From contig VSDK01012543.1 of NCBI GenBank assembly GCA_009767595.1, positions 148,490-212,489 on the forward strand: a DNA stretch of 64,000 bases, given 5' to 3'. The notes under the pieces are model-generated. The model did not search any database. It was given only the letters and a program-made list of their open reading frames with translations, and had not been told where the DNA came from. The position numbers and the translations under genes were made by a program. Source of the DNA: Symbiodinium kawagutii (lineage: Eukaryota; Sar; Dinophyceae; Suessiales; Symbiodiniaceae). Positions 32,641-42,547 of the stretch are shown here, piece by piece; the stretch's first letter is position 1, and every line of letters begins with the position of its first letter.

Positions 32641-35469
32641 TGCGAGTGCTTCCACAAGGCGCCAATAGACATGAAGACATTTATCGACGAAAGTTGTGAA
32701 CTCAGCAAAGCGCAGCAGAACCAAGTTTCTGAAGCGGCGTTGAGCTTCGCAACCCACTGAAGTGTCACCTGTAACCTGAGTCCCTGCGCTGTGTCAGATG
32801 TCAGATGCCAATTTTGTACAGGCAATGGCAAGCATAGGCTGGGTACAGCCTGGAATAAACGAAGCATTCTCCATTGTGCTGTTGACCCTTTCTGGACCTT
32901 TCTACATCTTGCAACATGATGTTTTTGAAACGTTTGAAGTCTTCGTGGATTTTACAGAATGGAATTTGGATTTTGGGACACTTTGTGAACGTTCCTTTGT
33001 CTTTGAGATGGTGATAGAACCCATGATGTTCTCGCAGCGAATTGGCTCACTGTTGCGCAAGCAATCAGCTATTCTCTGCCCTTCCCATCTGACTCTGCCC
33101 TTCCAATGGCAAGCCAAGTGGTTCGCGTGATTGATGCTGAGGCAAGAAATGCTCTCGCTGCGATACATTCTTTGCCCTGCTTTAAGTTACTGCATTGTCA
33201 GGCAAAGGCGAAGGACCAAAGCATGAAAATGATTTGGAAGAACTACAAGCCCATTGGTCTCTTGTTGGCACTTGCTGTGACAGGGGAAGTAGTGCAGCTA
33301 TTTGTCCCTGAGGCATGGCAGTTGCAAAGACGTGTGTGGAAGCCTATGACCTTGTGTCAGATGTGGCTACAAATATTGACTTACGGCAGATTCACAACAA
33401 CATCGTGCACAAGTTGGTCGGTCTTCTGAACGGGAGCCTTAAATCAAACACAGACTGAGTGAAATGGGTCTAGATTCCAGATGCCATTTGTTGCTTTGGG
33501 CTGGTGGACTTGATGTTGTTAGTTTTGAGTGTTTTGCATTGATGTTTAAGGCATCTGATGTCGGTGGTCATTCTCAATGCCATCTTTGCGACATTTCTTC
33601 GCAAACGTTTCTGGCAACTGCCAGAAGCCTGGCAGTATGTCATGCAGTTCAAGAGCCAAAGACTGCTTGCAAAGAATGTATTGATTTGGCAAAGACACAA
33701 GAGCAAACTTAGTAAATTAAAACTTTGGAAGGTTGGATCAAAGCCCGTGAGATTTGAAGAATTCATGGTGCGCAGGACGCGCAATGGACATTTTGTCCTT
33801 CTTCAACGCCGGCACCTACAGGGTGGCCATTGCAAATTGCATCGAATGGCACGTCGCCGAGAATGCGAAAAGTGGAGCAGATGACGCTGATGACAAGGTG
33901 CCATCCTCTTTCTCTTGGTATTTTCCCCCAACAAGATTCTTAACAACTTCAGGAGTACTTGCCAAGGTGCCATCGTCAGCTTTGTCTGCTGTGCATCGAA
34001 GATAATTTCCTCTCCTGCCAAGGTCTTGCAAGAGCTGAACCTCATGCGCGCTCTTGTTGACCACTACTCCTTTGCACCACGCATGTACGAAGATCTTATT
34101 CAAGCGGGTATCCAGCTCGCGCTGCCTGGTTTGGTTTTTGTTTTTGAGATATTTTTGAACTGAAACTTGTGCTGACCTCAGAACCTCCTGTTTGAAGACT
34201 CTGAACTCAGGATCTTCTACATCCAAGTCAGGGTTGGTGTCCATATTCTTGTCAGCCAGTGGCTGGCAATCATTGGGACTTCCATCAACCTCAGCCTGGA
34301 GCTCCTGGGCGATGCCGTCAAACTGGCCTTGGATGATGGAGACCCGCAACCAGCGCGGATGAGAGGCAAACCGGATTTGGCACTTTCGCAACTCGGGAGA
34401 AAGTGAAAGTTGGAAAAAAGTATGAACAAGTTGGAAAGTGTCCGCGGCACCTGAAAACACACATGATCACACATGCGCATACCTGCCCTGTTTTCACCAT
34501 GTTGCACCCTTTTGGCCACTGATTCTTTGGGATCCAAACTCTTCAGCACTTCACCACCGCGTTTTGGGAGAGTCGGCGTCGCCCCAGGCAACTGTTCGAA
34601 TGTGGCCTTGCAATGGACCTCTGTGGACTCCTTGGTGGCATCGCCCGAATTTATCTGATAGCCAAGGTCAGCAGCTCGACTTTGAGGTTCGCTTTGGTAC
34701 TTGGCCACATAGTCCTATTCCTCGCACACATGCTGATGCAATTTCTGATGCTGTCAACCAACAAGCCGCACCTTCAACATCTCCGTGACTATCCTATAGC
34801 GATCGTACACCCCGCAGTTCTGGTCTTGCTGGCCACATTTTGGTCGCCGACCTACAGCCGTCTCTACGGATGGACTCCTGCGGCAGCAGATGCTGAAGGT
34901 CAGAAAAGCGAGTTTGACCAGAAACTTCGGTTTGATGCTGGGTTCCATTGGAGCGGAGGCGGGAGTTGGTGGGAGATGGAAACATGGTGGGAGTTTGTTG
35001 TAAACTATTGATTGTAGTGGCGAGTTCTCCCGGAGCATTCTCAAAACATTCAAAGCTCTCCCAGGCGCGGGCATGTTTGCGCGAATTGGATACCTCGTCA
35101 CGATTGCGTACCTCTTTTGGTTGGACTACTTTGAAATCAGCACAGTACGTCTGATTCTGTTGGCTGCTCCGGACACCTTCCAGCGACTTGGCTTTAGTTG
35201 GTGGAAAACTGTGAACAAATGCTCCAACGAACAAGCTGACCACAGTACGCAGTTTCAATTGGCACTAGGCTCCTATTCTATTTGGCTGGCGGCTGGGAGA
35301 TTGAGGACAAGGCCTCGTTGGCGGACGACTTGATGTGTTCCTTTTGTTTACTTTCTCCGCCAGGTGCGCGCAAGAACTGCTTCGGTGAAGGCCAGGTACA
35401 GATTCCTCGAATCTCCCGGGGAGCCCGACGAGGAGCCCGAGGCATCCGGGGCATCCTGCATCCACAAAG
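32641..35469 (+). CDS. Multi-pass membrane protein gene, partial model
   Basis: A series of plus-strand coding islands, most lacking an ATG. 32644-32758 reads CECFHKAPIDMKTFIDESC. 33022-33290 reads NWLTVAQAISYSLPFPSDSA and IGLLLALAVTGE. 33771-33897 reads MDILSFFNAGTYRVAIANCI. 34183-34410 follows GACCTCAG and reads LRIFYIQVRVGVHILVSQWL then AIIGTSINLSLELLGDAVKL. 34519-34898 reads FGIQTLQHFTTAFWESRRRP and LRFALVLGHIVLFLAHMLMQ. 35022-35210 reads FARIGYLVTIAYLFWLDYFE. 35364-35469 follows CCGCCAG and reads RYRFLESPGEPDEEPEASGA. At least four segments are long and hydrophobic enough to span a membrane. A 55-bp intron (33898-33952, GTGCCA to TTCAG) fits phase. Boundaries are incomplete. A 214-codon minus frame over 33816-34460 is the antisense of these hydrophobic exons. 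Confidence 0.5.
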
Positions 35470-35644
35470 GCGTGTGCCTGTGCTTAGCTCAGTGACTTCA
35501 CTTGTCAAAGTGTGGAACTTGACTCACTGAGTGCTGTGCCTCGTGTGCAACGAGGTTCTTGTTCGGACTCTTCCTCGTTGCAGCCCCCGCTGCCTGGTTT
35601 CTGGGCGCCCAGAGGTGCGAGACCGTTGACAGATTTGACGACAG

Positions 35645-36750
35645 AGGCAATGCATTTGTGACGCTGATAGGAGCGACGTGGTGCAACGCATCGTCCTGGA
35701 TGGCTTCCAGCCCGAAGTCAATGGCATCTACAAGGTGTCAGGATGGCATGAAGCCCATCCAAGCTATTTAAGAGCAGGTGCCCAACTGGGTGAAGCTTCT
35801 CCATAGATCATGTAAACAGATTTGTTTTTTTCCGAGATCAAAGACCTTTGTTTTTGCTCAGGCGGCAGACAGAAAGAACAGCTGTTCTTCTACCACAAGA
35901 GAAACCAGGAGGCCAAGAAGAACCTTTGGATGGTCAGCGACCAACAGCCTCCATTTTACAACGAATCTGCCCCAGCTTCAGAAGGAAGTGCCTCCGTGTC
36001 CAAACACGTCCACAGCTTGCGGGTCCCTGCAGCGTGGGAAGATGGCGGAAGAGTTCGGCCTGTGGAGGGCTTCAACAGAAGCTTCATCCTGGTTATGCCC
36101 AAAAGCACGCACCAGTTTTGGGGCGAATGGCATTGGGCAGAGAACGTCACAGTGTCAAACGCCTGGGGAACACTCTTAGGTGACCCCAAAAAGGACATTG
36201 TCGTCCAGGACGGGCGGCCAGTCTTCCAGCCCCTCAGCCAAGACCCTGCAAGTCCCGTTGAGCTGAGCTTCAAGGATCAGTCATGGGTCATCTCCGACAC
36301 GAGCACGGGTCGGTGGTATGCTGCGCTGAAATCAACAAAGGCATTCCCATTTGAATGGCCAAGCAACAACAAATTCATCAAATTACAGCACTGGAGCTTT
36401 TGCACAAACAAAACCCTGAGCAGCTGCAATTCTCCAGCAGACCTGCGGCTTGGACTGTCATGCCATTCAGAATGCTCCAGAGCATGCGTCGGCCCAGAGG
36501 CAACTGAATGCACAGCTTGCAAAAACGTCCAAGTGGGCGACGCATGTGCATCGAAATGTCCGACTGGACAGCTGCCTCGGCAAGGGAAATGCCACCACAC
36601 TTGCAACACCTATCATTGCCCAAGCGGCTTCACCAACAGTCACAATGCCAGCAACGTCATTGGCAGCAGCAAAGATTTGTGCTGCACTGCAGCTTGCAGC
36701 ACGGTTAGATGCGCTGCCTCCATGGTGCTGATAAAGAACGCAGAGCACAT
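35645..36750 (+). CDS. Cysteine-rich protein with C..CP.G/CC repeats
   Basis: Exon about 35645-35777 reads VVQRIVLDGFQPEVNGIYKV and HEAHPSYLRAG. An 84-bp intron 35778-35861 (GTGCCC to GCTCAG) joins in phase to the next exon, restoring GGRQKEQLFFYHKRNQEAKK. The second exon has two W.VSD-type modules (NLWMVSDQQ, SWVISDTSTGRWYA). It continues into a Cys-rich part with CHSECSRACVGPEATECTAC and two modules of the form C..(Y/V).C..(G/S)...NA..(V/I)(P)G, one of which ends CC. The pattern resembles furin-like or EGF-like extracellular modules. The exon may end at ATTCCAG|GCATTG near 36757; if it continues, a hydrophobic segment (LILVLLFCFLCILRYFAFFA) follows and a stop comes at 36952. It may be the 3' part of the membrane-protein gene just upstream, or a separate gene. 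Confidence 0.55.
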
Positions 36751-36950
36751 TCCAGGCATTGGGCTTATTTTGGTTTTGCTGTTTTGCTTTCTTTGCATAC
36801 TTAGATACTTTGCTTTCTTTGCTCTTCGAACTCGCTGTTTTATGCGCAAGGCCATTCGGAAAATGCCTGTTGTACACAGGCAATTGATGGGGCCGAGAGT
36901 GGAGGGATCACAGGGTGAGATGAAAATAGCTTTCCCACCATGCATGGTTT

Positions 36951-37350
36951 AACATGGTTTTACAAGCTATACAAAGCTTGGGCAGCCCAAGCCAAGAACA
37001 CTCAGAGCTTGCAATCCCAAAACATGCCCCCGGACAAAGCTGTTGAATTGAATGGCCCTTCAATTGGAGCTCGGGTGCAGAGCTTGTGTCGTGTAAGGTA
37101 CGTCAGGTCCCTTCATCTACCATTTGTATCCATTTGTATCCATTCGTATCCATTTGCTTTGGAATGGTGTGGTCATTGATTTCGGAATGTGGAGAGGTCC
37201 AAAACCCAGTGGAACATGAATCGCGGCCCCTGCACCATTCAATCAGTTTCCAGGCATGCAGCACTTACAAGTGCAGTCCCGGTACGGTGCTGAAACATGG
37301 CGCGAGTCAGTTGGCAGGCCTAGCTTGGGGCCATGGAGTTATTGGCAGTT
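36951..37350. other. No confident gene; short 10-bp repeat
   Basis: Contains a 10-bp tandem repeat at about 37121-37157. Otherwise unremarkable. Confidence 0.4.
37121..37157. repeat. 10-bp tandem repeat CATTTGTATC
   Basis: Three to four units (one CATTCGTATC variant) directly before CATTTGCTTT. Confidence 0.85.
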
Positions 37351-40300
37351 GTTGGTCGACCTGAGTGTTTTCCAATAAAATTTGCTTTGGGTGACTCTTA
37401 TATCCAGGATTGGGATGGATTGGGTCGGTTTGAAGTGATGGTTGTGCAAGTTCGGGCCAGGAAATTCACAAGAAACTTGCTGCGACGAGGCCATTGCAAG
37501 GGGAAAGTGAGAGAAATGTTGGAGACGAAACCCTTCAAAATGCACACACACAGACACGCTCGCACACCTGAAAGCATTATATCGACAGGATCATCATCCT
37601 GATCCTGGTAATTCTCGTCATCGTCGTAATCATGGTCATCATAAGTGTCGTTATCTTCCTTTTCATTCTGCATGATTTGGTCATCACATGTCATCACTGA
37701 ACATCTATGTCCACTGTTGCATGGAACTGTGCGTGTGCAACGAGTGAAGAACAGATGCCAGCATCATTGCGTTTGCAGCAGACTGATACGCTGAAATGCT
37801 GAATCTGTAGACTCGTTGAGATGACAAAACATCTTTGGACGATGCAATGCGTGAGACTTGTGGAACCGCTTGGGCGGCAAACATTCCAAGGTCTGCAGCA
37901 CCTTCCACTGCCCTGAGAACTTCATCCTGAAGAGCAATGCCCAGCAGTTGCGAGGCCAAATGGGGCCCCAAATGCTTCGGAGTTGTTCGAAATGGATGGA
38001 GTTGGTCGACCTGAGTGTTTTCCAATAAAATTTGCTTTGGGTGACTCTTGTATCCAGGATTGGGATGGATTGGGTCGGTTTGAAGTGATGGTTGTGCAAG
38101 CTTGGGCCAGGAAATTCACAAGAAACCTGCTGCGACGAGGCCATTGCAAGGGGAAAGTTGAAAGAAATGTAGGAGAAACCCTTCAAAATGCACACACACA
38201 GACACGCTCGCACACCTGAAAGCATTATATCGACAGGATCATCATCCTGATCCTGGTAATTCTCGTCATCGTCGTAATCATGGTCATCATAAGTGTCGTT
38301 ATCTTCCTTTTCATTCTGCATGATTTGGTCATCACATGTCATCACTGAACATCTATGTCCACTGTTGCATGGAACTGTGAGTGTGCAACGAGTGAAGAAC
38401 AGATGCCAGCATCATTGCGTTTGCAGCAAACTGATACGCTGAAATGCTGAATCTGTAGACTCGTTGAGATGACAAAACATCTTTGGACGATGCAATGCGT
38501 GAGACTTGTGGAACCGCTTGGGCGGCAAACATTCCAAGGCCTGCAGCACCTTCCGCTGCCCTGAGAACTTCATCCTGAAGAGCAATGCCCAGCAGTTGCG
38601 AGGCCAAATGGGGCCCCAAATGCTTCGGAGTTGTTCGAAATGGATGGAGTTGGTCGACCTGAGTGTTTTCCAATAAGATTTGCTTTGGGTGACTCTTGTA
38701 TCCAGGATTGGGATGGATTGGGTCGATTTGAAGTGATGGTTGTGCAAGCCTGAGCCAGGAAATTCACAGGAAACCTGCTGCGACGAGGCCATTGCAAGGG
38801 GAAAGTGAAAGAAATGTAGAAGAAACCCTTCAAAATGCACACACACACAGACACGCTCGCACACCTGAAAGCATTGTATCGGCAGGATCATCACATCCTG
38901 ATCCTGGTAATTCTCGTCATCGTCGTAATCATGGTCATCATCAGTGTCGTTATCTTCCTTTTCATTCTGCATGATTTGGTCATCACATGTCATCACTGAA
39001 CATCTATGTCCACTGTTGCATGGAACTGTGAGTGTGCAACGAGTGAAGAACAGATGCCAGCATCATTGCGTTTGCAGCAAACTGATACGCTGAAATGCTG
39101 AATCTGTAGACTCGTTGAGATGACAAAACATCTTTGGACGATGCAATGCGTGAGACTTGTGGAACCGCTTGGGCGGCAAACATTCCAAGGCCTGCAGCAC
39201 CTTCCGCTGCCCTGAGAACTTCATCCTGAAGAGCAATGCCCAGCAGTTGCGAGGCCAAATGCTTCGGAGTTGTTCGAAATGGATGGAGTTGGTCGACCTG
39301 AGTGTTTTCCAATAAGATTTGCTTTGGGTGACTCTTGTATCCAGGATTGGGATGGATTGGGTCGATTTGAAGTGATGGTTGTGCAAGCCTGAGCCAGGAA
39401 ATTCACAGGAAACCTGCTGCGACGAGGCCATTGCAAGGGGAAAGTGAAAGAAATGTAGAAGAAACCCTTCAAAATGCACACACACACAGACACGCTCGCA
39501 CACCTGAAAGCATTGTATCGGCAGGATCATCACATCCTGATCCTGGTAATTCTCGTCATCGTCGTAATCATGGTCATCATCAGTGTCGTTATCTTCCTTT
39601 TCATTCTGCATGATTTGGTCATCACTGAACATCTATGTCCACTGTTGCGTGGAACTGTGAGTGTGCAACGAGTGAAGAACAGATGCATCAGATGTGAGCA
39701 TCATTGCGTTTGCAGCAGACTGATACGCTGAAATGCTGAATCTGTAGACTCGTTGAGATGACAAAACATATTTGGACGATGCAATGCGTGAGACTTGTGG
39801 AACCGCTTGGGCGGCAAACATTCCAAGGCCTGCAGCACCTTCCGCTGCCCTGAGAACTTCATCCTGAAGAGCAATGCCCAGCAGTTGCGAGGCCAAATGC
39901 TTCGGAGTTGTTCGAAATGGATGGAGTTGGTCGACCTGAGTGTTTTCCAATAAGATTTGCTTTGGGTGACTCTTGTATCCAGGATTGGGATGGATTGGGT
40001 CGATTTGAAGTGATGGTTGTGCAAGCCTGAGCCAGGAAATTCACAGGAAACCTGCTGCGACGAGGCCATTGCAAGGGGAAAGTGAAGGAAATGTTGGAGA
40101 CGAAACCCTTCAAAATGCATACACACACAGACACGCTCGCACACCTGGAAGCATTATATCGACAGGATCATCACATCCTGATCCTGGTAATTCTCGTCAT
40201 CGTCGTAATCATGGTCATCATGAGTGTCGTTATCTTCCTTTTCATTCTGCATGATTTGGTCATCACTGAACATCTATGTCATTCGATGTCCACTGTTGCA

Positions 40301-40575
40301 TGGAACTGTGAGTGTGCAACGAGTGAAGAACAGATGCCAGCATCATTGCGTTTGCAGCAAACTGATACGCTGAAATGCTGAATCTGTAGACTCGTTGAGA
40401 TGACAAAACATCTTTGGATGATGCAATGCGTGAGACTTGTGGAACCGCTTGGGCGGCAAACATTCCAAGGCCTGCAGCAACTTCCGCTGCCCTGAGAACT
40501 TCATCCTGAAGAACCATTTCCGGATATTGCGAGGCCAAATGGGGCCCCAAATGCTTTGGAGTTCGAAATGGATGG
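37351..40575. repeat. Five-copy tandem array, about 640 bp per unit
   Basis: The anchor TCGACCTGAGTGTTTTCC occurs at 37356, 38006, 38654, 39293 and 39931 (spacings 650, 648, 639, 638). Each unit has a GC-rich segment, a CACACACAGACACGCTCGC stretch and a CATCATCCTGATCCTGG/CGTCATCGTCG segment. Units are nearly identical apart from small indels. The last unit diverges after about 40570. The middle copies are most alike, consistent with recent unequal exchange. Confidence 0.95.
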
Positions 40576-40679
40576 ATCCTGTGCAGCTGGGAGGCCACAC
40601 GCAAGATGCCTGCTGCGATCAGGCCGCTGTTTGTCTTTGTGCGACTGCAATTTCGATTTCTTGGCGATGGAAACCTCAA
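37705..40679 (-). CDS. Repeated minus-strand exon in the 640-bp array
   Basis: Every unit keeps a minus-strand frame of roughly 100 codons, for example 37705-38025, 38353-38673, 39004-39312, 39633-39950 and 40263-40679. They share QDEVLRAAEGAAGLGMFAAQ, VPQVSRIASSKDVLSSQRVY and SISAYQSAANAMMLASVLHS. Differences inside it include a 12-bp deletion (loss of LGPH in copies 3 and 4) and a 9-bp insertion in copy 4, both frame preserving. This suggests a helical-repeat-coding exon duplicated together with its introns. The outermost copy at 40263-40679 has distinct upstream sequence (AAGILRVASQLH), which may be the original 5' neighbour. The function is unknown, and the plus strand is also partly open. 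Confidence 0.4.
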
Positions 40680-42227
40680 GACTGAATGAACGCACGTCCT
40701 GAATGAACAATTGGATATGCCAACTATTCAGCACAAGCCGAGCTTTGCTTTGAAATGATCGAGAGAGTTTGGCGTGAAAGGAAGAGAGAGATGACAATTA
40801 GTGGAGAGAGATAGAGAGAGATAGAGGGAGAAAGGATTAGATATGAGGGAAGTGGTGACGAAGCGAGGGGTGAGAGTGGAGGTCACAGGAGTGCGGGAGA
40901 CGCGGGATAGCAGCAAACAGAGACCATGAATGGGAAAAACGATTGCCCGCTGGTGGAACCACCCATCAGCTTCTCCCAGACGACGAGCAAGCGGTGAGGA
41001 AAAAAGTAGGAATTTTCGTGTTCAGTGACGTGTCATTGGTGGCATGATCCGGGTTTTTATTTTGGTTTGTAATCCAGGAGGTTTTTACATGTTTTTACTA
41101 AATCATCAAGCGAGACTGCGAAATACTGCGAACGCGTAGCTGCTGCTAGGTGTTTGAGCTTATCCCCGCTGCATGATTTGTCTAGAAAAATAATGTCCTG
41201 TTCCGCTTACTTCGGTGTTTCTTCCGTTCATCTTCCCCAGCCCCCACCCAACCGGGCACAGGTCTCTTGCGACTTGCCTTCCATTGGGCATGATCTAAAG
41301 TGACCACACCCAGCAAAGCCTGCAATCGTCTCTAAATGCGGATGGAGTTTGTTTGTCGTGCATTGTGGGCGTTTTGTTTGATGGATGCCGTTCGCTGGTA
41401 CTTGCTGGATCTGCAAGACTCCCACAGGTTTGGTTTGTCAACAGTCTGTTGCGTGATTTTCATAGCATCAGGCCCTCTGGGAGACTGGCAGACAGCCGGA
41501 TATGTTTGAAAGCCTTAGCAGCCAACGGTCAGGTCGGTAATTTGGTACGGGTTGATAGCGGAAGATGCAGAAGCCTAGAAGATACAAATAGGTTTTGTAT
41601 GATTTTCTGCTGCAATGGATTCTACTCTTGGATTCCTGGTGAAGTGAATCACCAACAATCACCAACAAACCACATGCCATGTGAGGCTTGCTCGAGCTTC
41701 AGTTGTGGCAATGGGCTGGTGTTGAAACCGTTCGCGGGCAAAATTCGAGGCCAATTCTTGCTTGATCTTGTGACAACTCATTTCTTGCTTGATCCATTTG
41801 ATCTTGTGTACATGGTTGATATCAACTCATGTTCTGACCATTCCACGCCCCTTGGGACGCGGAGGCCATACTCCAGAGGCTTGCTGCCTGAAGGCCAGCA
41901 GCGTCGGTGATGGGATCCGGGATGAAGGCAATGGCTAAGGCTGCCTGAGTGGCGCCATGTGCAGGAGAGTATCATCGACATATTTCGAGTGAACCCCACC
42001 TTGACATATCAATATGACAAGTTTCTGGCATTTCCTCTCCCATTCTTTCCATGTGGCATACACATTGCCGTTCTATCTGACATACCTTCGAACATTCTAT
42101 GTGAAATATCTTCTGACATTCTTACCAACACTCTTACTGGCATCCGATCTGGCAATCTATCTGGCCTTTGAAGAATATCCAACCGGTTTGAACACAAGGA
42201 CGACTTCCGAACACTGATTCAAGGGTT
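40680..42227. other. Mostly unassigned; GAGA-rich tract and one long frame
   Basis: 40760-40850 is GAGAGATAGAGAGAG-rich. A plus-strand 185-codon frame without ATG (41353-41910) includes RICLKALAANGQVGNLVRVD and PFAGKIRGQFLLDLVTTHFL. It could contain an exon, but composition is mixed and there is no splice support. 42010-42170 has CTTACTGGCATCCGATCTGG-like repeats. Confidence 0.3.
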
Positions 42228-42514
42228 TGCAACCCTTCACTCCACAGTTTGGTTTTGTTATGTTTTGACCGAAAAATCACGTTTGTTGGACATTTCAGAG
42301 CATCATGTTAAAACATCAACTTTAATAGTTGGGATAACTTCCACCAAAACCAGGTCAAAAGGGGCCTTCTTTGTCATAAGTGCAGAACATTTGATTTCTT
42401 GTTGCATCGTGCTCACATGGGAAGTCCTGAGACAAACACAAGACCTGTCGGAACCCTGCTGGAGCCAACCATGATGGGGGCTGTTGCGGTCTCAACAACT
42501 GCGAGGCCGTTTCT

Positions 42515-42538
42515 NNNNNNNNNNNNNNNNNNNNNNNN
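42515..42538. other. Assembly gap (24 N)
   Basis: Run of 24 undetermined bases immediately upstream of the first WD-repeat exon, inside the tandem array. It probably reflects unresolved repeat sequence, so copy number here may be under- or overestimated. Confidence 1.
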
Positions 42539-42547
42539 GCCGGCCAG

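Noticed and set aside
32560..32757. Minus-strand frame with RFRNLVLLRFAEFTTFV
   Set aside because: The plus strand reads a better soluble exon (CECFHKAPIDMKTFIDESC...) in line with the neighbouring plus-strand exons; kept only as an alternative.
33816..34460. 214-codon minus-strand ORF
   Set aside because: It is antisense to plus-strand exons that read hydrophobic membrane segments with good acceptors (for example 34183-34410). The hydrophilic minus product is the expected mirror.
37398..40010. Asp-rich minus-strand ORFs (DDHDYDDDENYQDQD)
   Set aside because: They come from a CATCATCGTCG-type simple stretch in every 640-bp unit, and their indels shift frame between copies, unlike the helical exon.
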